From positions 1 through 9,640 of the forward strand of contig JBDNFP010000075.1 of the NCBI GenBank assembly GCA_041689775.1: a stretch of DNA of 9,640 nucleotides, read 5' to 3'. The notes under the pieces are model-generated. The model was not told the origin of the DNA. It was given only the letters and a program-made list of their open reading frames with translations, and did not search any database. The translations under genes and the position numbers were made by a program. Below, piece after piece: positions 1 through 7,651 of the stretch (the first letter of the stretch is position 1; each line of letters begins with the position of its first letter). This DNA comes from JBDNFP01 sp041689775. GTDB taxonomy: Bacteria; Bacteroidota; Bacteroidia; Cytophagales; Spirosomataceae.

Positions 1-114
1 ACTTACGCCACCAAGAGGCCGCTTGACCACAACTTCAAAAACGACATGGGTCGCTACATCACTTTTGATGAGAAAATACCCAAATGGAATTACCTGATCA
101 AGCCCGGAAATTGA
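1..114 (+). CDS. C-terminal end of an unidentified protein (partial)
   Basis: Frame 1 is open from the first base and stops at TGA 112-114, giving the last 37 residues of a protein that begins outside the window. The readable tail contains the segments DMGRYITFDEK and PKWNYLIKPGN. It is rich in charged and aromatic residues, as expected of a soluble or secreted globular protein, and has no membrane segment. I do not recognise the family from so short a piece. Its GC content resembles the SusC/SusD genes downstream rather than the AT-rich module at the right side. It is followed by a long non-coding stretch, so it is probably not in one transcript with susC. Confidence 0.6.
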   Translation, partial: TYATKRPLDHNFKNDMGRYITFDEKIPKWNYLIKPGN

Positions 115-523
115 CCACCTTATTTTTTAATCATTCCTTAGTTACAAACATTGCTTTTTTCAAAAACTCGTTTCATTACCTGCTGCAAGGGATGGGTTTG
201 GGAATCGTGTGCGACGAAGTGTGATGATATTTATAAAAGGACAATTCAACCTTTGTGCTGCTAATCCCTGCTCTGTAAAAATCACATCACCCAGAGCTCT
301 GTCCCCCAGCCTCTACACACGTGCCAAAAAAACAGCCCCAGTATCCAACGATACCAACCCCATTTGCGGCCTCAATAAAACCAAAGTACTTCAAAATTCA
401 TACACCAGTGTAAGTCGGACAGTACCTACAACCTTCATTGACCAGGGCAGTGCCTTGCTTACGCTCATTTACCTCACGCTGACGGAAGTAGAGCTCCGAA
501 GTTCAACGAGTTAACGTTAGCCA

Positions 524-548
524 TCATCGCGTGGCAAACGCCAGATGA
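524..548. other. Imperfect hairpin in intergenic DNA
   Basis: TCATC (524-528) pairs with GATGA (544-548) and TGGC (532-535) pairs with GCCA (540-543). This leaves a 3-nt bulge (GCG) and an AAAC loop. There is no T-run after it on either strand, so it is not an obvious terminator. Its function is unknown. Confidence 0.3.
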
Positions 549-688
549 CTCAACGACCGCGGCCGATTGTCCCAATTGGAAGCTTGGCGTAACCCGGCTA
601 AGACTAGCAGGATAAACAAGTAAAAAAATTAATAAAGTATGTTGAAATTAATAGCCTGATCAGTACCTTGTAGAGTAATTGAGAGTAG

Positions 689-730
689 AGATTAAATTAT
701 AATTAAAATAAGATTAAATTATAATTAAAA
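689..730. repeat. Two tandem 20-bp AT-only direct repeats
   Basis: The same 20-bp string, AGATTAAATTATAATTAAAA, occurs at 689-708 and 711-730 with TA between the copies, so the period is 22 bp (about two helical turns). Each copy is centred on the 8-bp palindrome ATTATAAT. It lies about 200 bp upstream of the susC start. A pair of operator sites on one face of the helix, or an AT-rich upstream element, would fit; so would simple slippage of AT-rich DNA. Only the repeat itself is directly seen. Confidence 0.7.
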
Positions 731-756
731 AATGAGTCGAATAAACAGTTTTCAGA

Positions 757-780
757 CCTGTTGGCTGCAGAGCCCTCAGG
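757..780. other. Hairpin in the susC upstream region
   Basis: CCTG-TT-GGCT-GCAG-AGCC-CT-CAGG forms two 4-bp GC-rich stems separated by a TT/CT internal loop, closed by a GCAG tetraloop. No T-run follows directly (the nearest is at 800-804), so it is a poor intrinsic terminator. It could be part of the susC leader or a binding site. Confidence 0.35.
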
Positions 781-926
781 CTTAGATACATCAAGTCAGT
801 TTTTCCGTATAAAGTCTAATTTTTACCAATATCATAACACCCCTCCTCCACTTCAAAAGTCTTTTTTTGGTCGCGCGTTTCTAATTTCGAGTCTTTAATT
901 CTTATTCACTTTTAAACCTTAATTAC

Positions 927-3900
927 ATGCGAAGAATCTTTACTTCTGCTTTCTTTATTCAAAAAAAGAAAGCAGCTCAGGTGGGCGTAACAATCCTGAT
1001 TATGAGCATCTTGCTGGCATCTCAGCTAGCCCACGCCCAAACTACGATTAAAGGAACAGTAAAATCGAGCGGAAATCAGGAGGTGCTTCCGGGCGTAACG
1101 GTGGTAGTCAAGGGAACGACGGTTGGCACAACCACGGATGGGGAAGGCACTTTTAGTGTTACCACAAATCGAACAAACCACGTACTTTCTTTTTCGTTTA
1201 TTGGTTTTGAACCTTTGGAAGTAGCCGTTGGGAGCCAAAGCATTATTAATGTAACCCTCAAAACGAGCACCACGCAACTTTCGGAGGTAGTCGTTACGGC
1301 TCTTGGTATAACGAAACTAGAGCGAACCTTGGGCTACGTAACGCAGAAAATCGACAACGCAGCCCTCACCACCGCTCGTGAAACCAACCTTGTAAGCCAG
1401 TTAGCTGGTAAAATTGCGGGAGTAACCGTAGTCAACAGTCCATCCGGTATAGGAGGTTCTGCGCGGGTGACGATCCGGGGCGAACGTTCCTTAAACATCA
1501 ATGCTAATCAGCCCCTATTTGTGATTGACGGCATGCCCATCAACAATAACGTGGTGGGTGCCTCGGGTCGGAGCAATCAGGAAGCGGACTATGGCAATGG
1601 CGCGGGATTCATTAATCCGGACGACGTAGAATCCATGACCGTGCTCAAAGGGCCGAGTGCTTCTGCACTGTACGGCTCGCGCGCTGCCAACGGCGTGGTA
1701 GTAATTACAACGAAAAGCGGCAAAAATGCCAAGGGTATTGGCGTTTCCATCAACTCCAACTCAACCTTTGAACAGGTACTCAAACTACCTAACTATCAGA
1801 ATATGTACGGCCAAGGGCTAAATGGCCAATTTGGATTCGTAAACGGTTCGGGCGGTGGACTACGCGACGGGGTGGACGAAAACTGGGGACCACTCCTGGA
1901 CGGTCGATTGATTGCACAAGCAAGCTCGCCGACCTCCAATGGTTTCAGGGGTGGAGACACCCGGGTGGCTAATCGGGGGACCATTACACCGACGCCCTTC
2001 AATGCTAACCCAAACAATATCCGTGATTTTTTTGAAACCGGTCATACGCTGTCAAACAACGTGGCCGTAACGGGTAGTAACGACAAGGGCGATTTTCGAC
2101 TTTCGTACACCAACCTGAATCAGACGGGGATTGTACCTAATACCGATTTGAAACGAAATAGCTTTAACCTCAACGCTGGCTATAACCTAACCGAACGCCT
2201 GAATGTACGGGCCAATGCCAGCTACATCAAAAACACCAGCGACAACCGTCCGAGCCTTAGCTACGGTACCGAGAATATCATGTACCTGTTCAATTGTTGG
2301 TTTGGCCGTCAGATTGATATGAATTCTTTGCGCAACTACTGGCAGCCCGGTCTGGAAGGAATTCAGCAGCACAATTTTAACTACAACTACCACGACAACC
2401 CCTACTTCAATGTGTATGAAAATACCAACGGACAGGACATGGATCGGATCATCGGAAACATCACGCTGTCGTATCAGCTGGCCGATTGGCTCAAAGTCCA
2501 GGTACGCACCCAAAACGACTTCCAGAGCGAGATTCGGGAGCGTCGCCGGGCATTCAGTACCCAACGGTTTCCGTTTGGATCGTTTCGCCGCGAAAACGTA
2601 ACTACCCTGGAAAGAAACTCCGATTTGTTGTTTTTGGTGGATAAAACGGTGAATGACAATTTTTCTTTTAATGCTACTTTTGGTGGCAATCAGCGTAACA
2701 ATAAATATGACTACATAGACGTATTTGCTTCGCAGTTGACCGTGCCGGGGGTATTTAGTTTGAATAACAGTCGGGTTCCGGTCGAATACGCTCAGAACAA
2801 ATCAGATCGTAAGATCAATAGTATTTTTGGCTCGGCGCAATTTACTTACCGTAACTACCTGAGCCTGGAAGTAACGGGCCGAAACGACTGGTCGAGCACA
2901 CTTACGCTGCCTAATGGCGTGGTTGGCACTGCCCAAAATTCCTATTTCTACCCTTCGGCTTCTTTGAGCGCGGTGCTGAGCGACATGGTAAAATTGCCGG
3001 AATTTATTTCGTTTCTAAAACTGCGGGGCGGTTGGGCACAGGTTGGAAACGATACCGATCCCTACCAGTTTGCGCAACCTTTTTCTCCGGCGCAACCGTG
3101 GGGTACTACGCCTACCTTTGTAGAATCATCCCGAATCCCAAACTTTGGGTTGAAGCCTGAAATCAGTACTTCGCAGGAAGTAGGACTTGATTTAAGAATC
3201 CTGAAAAACCGAATCGGTCTGGATGTGACCTACTACCGCAGCAACAGCCGCAACCAGATTATCTTCCTGCCTTTGACCAATACCACGGGCTATACGCAGG
3301 TAGTAACCAACGCAGGCGCTATCCTCAACTATGGTATGGAGGTAATGCTAAACCTGACTCCCATCCGCCGCGACGACTTGGGCTTACGCTGGGACATGAA
3401 TATCAATTACTCATCCAACCGCAGCAAAGTATTAGAATTAACTGATGGTATCAGCAATTACCAAATGGCCAGCCGCTATGTATCGGTTGAAGCCCGCGTG
3501 GGTGAGCGCATGGGCGACATGTACGGTAGAGGCTATCAGCTCGTAAGTTCAGACCCTAAAAGTGCATATTATGATCCAACGGGCAAATTCGTTGGTCAGG
3601 TAGTAGTCTCGTCAAATGGGCGGCCTCTGGCTGACCCAACCCTCAAAAATCTGGGTAATTATAGTCCCGATTGGCTGGCGGGGATTAACAATTCCGTTAC
3701 CTACAAAGGATTTAATCTTGGCGTATTGTTTGACCATCGGCAAGGCGGAAAATTATATTCGCATACCTACGTGGTAGGCCGCGAAGGCGGACAGTTGATC
3801 GAAACCCTGGAGGGTCGTGAAAAAGGCTATTACAGTAACCCATCTGACCCCACGATGCTCAACGCTCCCGAAGGAACCTACTTTGTGGTGCCGGGCGTAA

Positions 3901-4256
3901 AAAAAACCGGAGAAGGACAGTTCTCCGAAAACACCCGCCGTATCACTCCCCGCGAGTGGCACTCGGCCTTTACGCTGGGTCGAAGTGTGATAGAACCCGC
4001 CATATTTGACGCAACCTTTACCAAACTTCGAGAAGTTAAAATGGGCTATACGGTACCTAACAAACTAACTTCCAAAATCGGTGTCCGTAATTTGAATATA
4101 TCGTTGGTGGGCCGTAACCTACTGTTGTGGAGCAAAGTACCACACATTGATCCTGAGTCTTCGTCGATGAGTGGCGGAACCATCATTCCGGGTTCTGAAT
4201 CGGTGGCGATTCCGTCCACCCGCTCTTATGGTGTCAACCTTTCGTTCAATTTATAA
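927..4256 (+). CDS. SusC/RagA family TonB-linked outer membrane protein
   Basis: This is an outer-membrane, TonB-dependent active importer that forms the barrel of a SusCD complex. Residues 1-37 are a signal peptide (basic start, hydrophobic 20-34, AHA then Gln). Residues about 40-115 form the carboxypeptidase-regulatory-like beta-sandwich (IKGTVKSS.., LPGVTVVVKGTTVGTTTDGEG). The SusC signature motifs follow: LSEVVVTALGI (118-128), the plug with LAGKIAGVTV (159-168), VTIRGERS (181-188), PLFVIDGMPI (196-205) and the INPDDVESMTVLKGPSASALYG block (229-250), ending in ANGVVVITTKSGK. The rest is the beta-barrel, finishing in GVNLSFNL, an aromatic-containing final strand. At 1109 residues it has normal full length. 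There is no STN domain, so no direct sigma/anti-sigma signalling is expected. Its stop overlaps the first possible susD start by one base (TAATG). Substrate unknown. Confidence 0.95.
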   Translation: MRRIFTSAFFIQKKKAAQVGVTILIMSILLASQLAHAQTTIKGTVKSSGNQEVLPGVTVVVKGTTVGTTTDGEGTFSVTTNRTNHVLSFSFIGFEPLEVAVGSQSIINVTLKTSTTQLSEVVVTALGITKLERTLGYVTQKIDNAALTTARETNLVSQLAGKIAGVTVVNSPSGIGGSARVTIRGERSLNINANQPLFVIDGMPINNNVVGASGRSNQEADYGNGAGFINPDDVESMTVLKGPSASALYGSRAANGVVVITTKSGKNAKGIGVSINSNSTFEQVLKLPNYQNMYGQGLNGQFGFVNGSGGGLRDGVDENWGPLLDGRLIAQASSPTSNGFRGGDTRVANRGTITPTPFNANPNNIRDFFETGHTLSNNVAVTGSNDKGDFRLSYTNLNQTGIVPNTDLKRNSFNLNAGYNLTERLNVRANASYIKNTSDNRPSLSYGTENIMYLFNCWFGRQIDMNSLRNYWQPGLEGIQQHNFNYNYHDNPYFNVYENTNGQDMDRIIGNITLSYQLADWLKVQVRTQNDFQSEIRERRRAFSTQRFPFGSFRRENVTTLERNSDLLFLVDKTVNDNFSFNATFGGNQRNNKYDYIDVFASQLTVPGVFSLNNSRVPVEYAQNKSDRKINSIFGSAQFTYRNYLSLEVTGRNDWSSTLTLPNGVVGTAQNSYFYPSASLSAVLSDMVKLPEFISFLKLRGGWAQVGNDTDPYQFAQPFSPAQPWGTTPTFVESSRIPNFGLKPEISTSQEVGLDLRILKNRIGLDVTYYRSNSRNQIIFLPLTNTTGYTQVVTNAGAILNYGMEVMLNLTPIRRDDLGLRWDMNINYSSNRSKVLELTDGISNYQMASRYVSVEARVGERMGDMYGRGYQLVSSDPKSAYYDPTGKFVGQVVVSSNGRPLADPTLKNLGNYSPDWLAGINNSVTYKGFNLGVLFDHRQGGKLYSHTYVVGREGGQLIETLEGREKGYYSNPSDPTMLNAPEGTYFVVPGVKKTGEGQFSENTRRITPREWHSAFTLGRSVIEPAIFDATFTKLREVKMGYTVPNKLTSKIGVRNLNISLVGRNLLLWSKVPHIDPESSSMSGGTIIPGSESVAIPSTRSYGVNLSFNL

Positions 4257-4282
4257 TGTCCCAACAAAAACTTTCTTTTCGC

Positions 4283-5767
4283 ATGAAACGTACACGAATC
4301 TATATACTAGGAAGCCTGATTGCCCTGCTGATGGGTATTTCTACCGGCTGTGACAATGAGTTTGCGGATGTAAACACTAACCCAAACATCCCTAATTCTG
4401 TAACGCCCAATTTGTTGTTGCCCAATATAATCCGGTCAGCAGCCAACGAGATCGTCGGGACGGGCTGGAGCATTGGCAATATTGTTATTCAGCATACGGC
4501 CAAAATTCAATTCGTAAACGAAGACCGCTACCTCTGGGGAAACATCAATGGCATCTGGAATACGACGTACGGCAACCTGCGCGAACTCGAAAACATGTAT
4601 ACCATTGCGGGTAGCTCGGTACCTGTTCAAAGTAATTATCAGGGGGTAGCGCTGGTTTTAAAATCATGGCATATAGCGTTGGCCACCGACAGCTACGGCG
4701 ATTTGCCTTATAGCGAGGCTACCCAAGGAAAAACGGGTATAGCCAAGCCAAAGTACGATACTCAGGAGGAGATTTATACCCGGTTGCTGAGCGATCTTAC
4801 CGAAGCCAACGAACTACTGAGCCCTTCCAATGAGGCTATTCAAGGTGACATATTGTTTAATGGAAATGCTCTGCGTTGGAAAAAAATGGCTAATTCGCTG
4901 CGACTAAGATACCTCATGCGTATTTCGAAGAAAAAGGATGTGAAGGCCGAGATGCAGGCTATTCTGAATGATCCTCAGAAATTTCCCATTTTTGAAAATA
5001 ACGCCGAACACGCTGCCCTTCGCTTTTTGCCCACGGTTCCTAATCAGTTTCCGCCCTACACGTACCGCAGCGGATCAATTGACGAATTCCGTTTGAGCAA
5101 AACGATGGAAGATCAGCTAAAATCTCTCAGCGATCCTCGTATTACCGTTTTTGCGCGGCCAACGGTAGCGTCTGTTGCCGCCGGAAATCCAGTGTATGCC
5201 GGAATCCCCAACGGCCTAGACGACATAAATGCGCTTATATACAACGGCGGTGCACAAAATCTTTCGCGGATTGGCACCTCCTTTTACATCGACGGCTTCG
5301 GCATTCCCACCGATCGTGATTTGAATATTGCCCAAGGCATGTTTATGTCCTACCCTGAGTTGCAGTTTATTTTGGCCGAGGCGGCTCAAAAAGGTTTGAT
5401 TACGGGCGATGCCAAAACGTACTACGAGAAAGGTGTAAAGGCGTCGTTTGACTATTACGGCCTAACCCTGCCCGCAAGCTATCTGACAAGCCCGGGTGTA
5501 TCATTTGACCCTGCCACCGCGCTTGCGCAAATTGGCACTCAAAAATGGATTGCACTGTTTTTTAATGGTTTGGAAGCTTGGTTTGACTGGCGCCGCACGG
5601 GCATTCCGACGCTGAAACCCGGTATCTTTAACCTCAACGAAAACCGCATCCCAGTTCGGTTTATTTATCCTATAAATGAATATTCACTCAATAAGGCCTC
5701 GGTAGAAGCCGCCGTTCAGCGGCAGGGCGCGGACAATATTAACACCAAGGTATGGTGGGAAAAATAA
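4283..5767 (+). CDS. SusD/RagB family surface lipoprotein (SusD_2 type)
   Basis: This is the substrate-binding lid of the SusCD importer, predicted to sit on the outer face of the outer membrane. I prefer the ATG at 4283, giving 494 residues that begin MKRTRIYILG, because it makes a classic 22-residue lipoprotein signal ending ISTGC. The Cys is residue 23 and is followed by DNE, an acidic tail like the Bacteroidota surface-export signal. The same frame opens at ATG 4256, overlapping the susC stop as TAATG, and would add nine residues. Family marks are NTNPNIPNSVTPNLLLPNIIR just after the Cys, DSYGDLPYSEA, ALRWKKMANSLRLRYLMRIS, and the C-terminal GLEAWFDWRRTG, IPVRFIYPINEYSLN and a final KVWWEK. 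These fit the SusD-like_2 branch rather than classic starch SusD. The ligand is not predictable. Confidence 0.93.
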   Translation: MKRTRIYILGSLIALLMGISTGCDNEFADVNTNPNIPNSVTPNLLLPNIIRSAANEIVGTGWSIGNIVIQHTAKIQFVNEDRYLWGNINGIWNTTYGNLRELENMYTIAGSSVPVQSNYQGVALVLKSWHIALATDSYGDLPYSEATQGKTGIAKPKYDTQEEIYTRLLSDLTEANELLSPSNEAIQGDILFNGNALRWKKMANSLRLRYLMRISKKKDVKAEMQAILNDPQKFPIFENNAEHAALRFLPTVPNQFPPYTYRSGSIDEFRLSKTMEDQLKSLSDPRITVFARPTVASVAAGNPVYAGIPNGLDDINALIYNGGAQNLSRIGTSFYIDGFGIPTDRDLNIAQGMFMSYPELQFILAEAAQKGLITGDAKTYYEKGVKASFDYYGLTLPASYLTSPGVSFDPATALAQIGTQKWIALFFNGLEAWFDWRRTGIPTLKPGIFNLNENRIPVRFIYPINEYSLNKASVEAAVQRQGADNINTKVWWEK

Positions 5768-5797
5768 AGTTCTTGTTTTTAAGCTGATATTCTACGC

Positions 5798-5832
5798 AAA
5801 AAAGTCCTCTCCAAATCTGGGAGAACTTTTTT
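5798..5832 (+). terminator. Rho-independent-type terminator after susD
   Basis: A14-nt left arm (5798-5811, AAAAAAGTCCTCTC) pairs with 5819-5832 (GGGAGAACTTTTTT) with one C/A mismatch and one G-T pair. The loop is seven bases, and the right arm ends in a run of six T. The A-run/T-run symmetry means it could work in both directions. It begins about 30 bp after the susD stop and closes the susCD operon. Confidence 0.85.
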
Positions 5833-6288
5833 GTTATTTCTCAACGGACAATTATTCGGCAATTTTCGGATATATGGGTCTGGCAAAAATAGCGGGATAG
5901 TTTTGGGTGTCTAGCATCCAAATTGAAGAATACCGACAAATAGTAGCAATAGTAACCAAACGGTCCAAGTATCGCTGACTCCTAAGCCGCGTCTCCGCTT
6001 GCCGACAGTTTCAATATTAAACCGAAAGCGGCCGTCTGCCCCTCCCATTCCGTGAAGCGCTCGTACCCCGCAACCGGAGCCGTCAATTTTGTTCTCTTTT
6101 TTCGCAATTGGTCTGATAACGGCTTGAATTTGATTATTTTTACCCTCGTAGATAATGATCCCATTAAGCTTACAGACTCAGAACATCAGTAATTCTAATT
6201 AACATTTTTGCTTCTAACCACATCGCAAAGCCCTAAACTAGTGGGGATAAATATTAAGAGTGGCTACAACGACAAACTGGCATTAACA
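5833..6288. other. Intergenic region with a GC-rich, multi-frame-open patch
   Basis: This stretch separates susD from the amidohydrolase gene. The ends are AT-rich, but about 5980-6100 is GC-rich and contains an inverted pair CCGCTT (5995-6000) / AAGCGG (6026-6031). In this patch several frames are open. The most protein-like is minus strand 6177-5911 (88 codons, no upstream ATG; the first ATG leaves 45 residues). It ends in a KRRR cluster followed by a strongly hydrophobic helix, TWTVWLLLLLFVGILQF. A relic, a small membrane protein or chance are all possible. No clear promoter for the downstream gene was found, although it should lie between about 6150 and 6288. Confidence 0.45.
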
Positions 6289-7635
6289 ATGACTACTAAA
6301 TATCTAATTAAAAATGCGACAATTATTAATGAAGGACAGAGCCTTACGAAGGATATTCTTTTTTATGACAACATAATTCAAAAAATAGGCTGCATAAAGG
6401 CAGAACCAGATTTTAACCTAATTGACGGGACAGGCAAACATTTGTTCCCGGGAATAATTGACGGACAAGTGCATTTTCGTGACCCAGGACTAACCCACAA
6501 AGGCGACCTCTACTCAGAAAGCAAAGCGGCCATAGCAGGTGGTGTAACTTCTTTTATCGATATGCCCAATACGGTTCCTAACGTCTTGTCGATAAAAACT
6601 CTTGCCGAAAAATATGAATTAGCTTCACAGAAATCCTTAGCAAATTACTCCTTCTTTTTGGGTGTAAATGGTGATAATATTGATGAAATAATTAATACAG
6701 ACACTTCAAAACTGATTGGCGTTTCAGACGATGGATTGTATTTTACGAAAAAGGGTAATTTGCTAGCAGATAACCCTGAAATAATGGAAATACTATTTGC
6801 TAATTGTAAATCCATTATTGCTATTCATTCTGAAAAAGAACAGATAGTAGAAGAAAATGAAACTATTTATAGAGAGCAATATGGTATAAATATTCCCATC
6901 GAATGCCATCCGTTGATTAGAAGTGAAAAGGCGTGTCTTGAAGCCACCAGTAGAGCCATAGAATTGGCAAAAAAATACAGTGCTAGATTGCATATTTTAC
7001 ATTTAACAACCGAGGCAGAAACGCATCTATTCCGAAATGATATTCCATTAAACAAAAAAAATATTACTACCGAAGTATCAGTTCACCATCTTTGGTTTTC
7101 TGACAAAGACTATCATCGTTTAGGGAATTTAATTAAATGGAATCCAGCCATCAAAACAGAAAAAGATAAGCAAGGACTTTTAAAAGCTTTATTGGATGAC
7201 AGAATTGACCTTATTACCACTGACCACGCTCCTCATATTTTGGAAGAAAAAACAAATCCCTATTTTCAATCAATGTCGGGAGCACCAATGGTGCAACATT
7301 CCTTAAACTGCATGTTAGAGTTCTATAAAAAAGATCTCATTTCTTTGGAGAAAATTATAGAAAAAATGTGCCATAATCCGGCCATATTATACCGTATTGA
7401 GAAAAGAGGTTTTATCAGAGAAGGATACTATGCAGATTTAACGTTGGTTGATTTAAACCAATATTGGACAGTAGCAAAAGATAATATTTTATATAAATGT
7501 GCTTGGTCACCATTGGAAGGAACAACTTTTACAAGCAAAGTTATAAATACCTTTGTAAACGGAAATTTAGTCTACAACAATGGCTATTTTCATGAGGGTA
7601 TAAAAGGAGAAGCTTTAATAATTCAAACAGAATAG
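6289..7635 (+). CDS. Dihydroorotase-like cyclic amidohydrolase
   Basis: Member of the amidohydrolase superfamily, closest by wording to bacterial dihydroorotase (PyrC), which reversibly closes N-carbamoyl-aspartate to dihydroorotate in pyrimidine synthesis in the cytosol. I start it at ATG 6289 (448 residues, MTTKYLIKNATI), where homology begins. The frame also opens at 6208 with 27 unrelated residues. Landmarks, numbered from this start: PGIIDGQVHFRDPGLTHKGD (54-73), an SDDG block (146-149), IAIHSEKE (177-184), RLHILHLTTEAE (233-244), HHLWFSDKDY (266-275), NLIKWNPAIKT (280-290), ITTDHAPH (309-316) and TFVNGNLVYNN near the end. The first His of the usual HxH is Gln60, with His62 kept. Asp in SDDG, His180, His235 and Asp312 can supply the remaining metal ligands. 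It is markedly AT-rich compared with susCD and lies 16 bp before the DUF6671 gene. It could be the housekeeping enzyme or a paralogue with another ureide or imide substrate; I favour a paralogue, weakly. Confidence 0.88.
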   Translation: MTTKYLIKNATIINEGQSLTKDILFYDNIIQKIGCIKAEPDFNLIDGTGKHLFPGIIDGQVHFRDPGLTHKGDLYSESKAAIAGGVTSFIDMPNTVPNVLSIKTLAEKYELASQKSLANYSFFLGVNGDNIDEIINTDTSKLIGVSDDGLYFTKKGNLLADNPEIMEILFANCKSIIAIHSEKEQIVEENETIYREQYGINIPIECHPLIRSEKACLEATSRAIELAKKYSARLHILHLTTEAETHLFRNDIPLNKKNITTEVSVHHLWFSDKDYHRLGNLIKWNPAIKTEKDKQGLLKALLDDRIDLITTDHAPHILEEKTNPYFQSMSGAPMVQHSLNCMLEFYKKDLISLEKIIEKMCHNPAILYRIEKRGFIREGYYADLTLVDLNQYWTVAKDNILYKCAWSPLEGTTFTSKVINTFVNGNLVYNNGYFHEGIKGEALIIQTE

Positions 7636-7648
7636 TAAATACTATTTT
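7629..7648 (+). other. Small AT-rich hairpin between the two module genes
   Basis: AATAGT (7631-7636) pairs with ACTATT (7641-7646) around an AAAT loop, extended by a G-T and an A-T pair. It overlaps the upstream stop codon and is followed by T residues just before the next ATG. It is weak, so at most it could be a partial terminator or translation-coupling element. Chance is possible in DNA this AT-rich. Confidence 0.25.
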
Positions 7649-7651
7649 TCA

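Larger units (their letters stand above)
115..926. other. Long intergenic region upstream of susC
   Basis: No gene here can be supported. A plus-strand open frame of 101 codons (209-514) exists, but its Ser/Thr/Pro-rich translation resembles no family. The opposite strand in the same codon phase reads more protein-like (for example GDVIFTEQGLAAQ near 250-290) but has several in-frame stops, so a dead gene is possible. The segment also holds a hairpin at 524-548, an 8-bp palindrome TAACGTTA at 512-519, a tandem direct repeat at 689-730 and a hairpin at 757-780. The last 300 bases are AT-rich and should contain the susC promoter, but I find no good match to the Bacteroidota -33 TTTG / -7 TAnnTTTG pattern with correct spacing. 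Confidence 0.6.

Noticed and set aside
209..514. Plus-strand 101-codon open frame as a real gene
   Set aside because: Composition looks like antisense of another sequence, there is no recognised family, and no start context sets it apart. Described only as part of the intergenic region.
510..600. Integron attC-like site suggested by CGTTAGCC and nearby hairpin
   Set aside because: No matching RYYYAAC partner or proper bulged-stem layout could be found, and there is no integrase in the window.
817..889. Bacteroidota-type promoter for susC (TAATTTTT at 817 or TAATTTCG at 882)
   Set aside because: Each has one mismatch to TAnnTTTG and no TTTG at the right upstream distance.
2187..2564. Minus-strand 125-codon open frame inside susC
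   Set aside because: It lies fully inside the well-supported SusC coding sequence and is a shadow of it.
6208..6288. N-terminal extension of the amidohydrolase from ATG 6208
   Set aside because: The 27 added residues look unlike any part of the family, and homology begins exactly at the Met at 6289.
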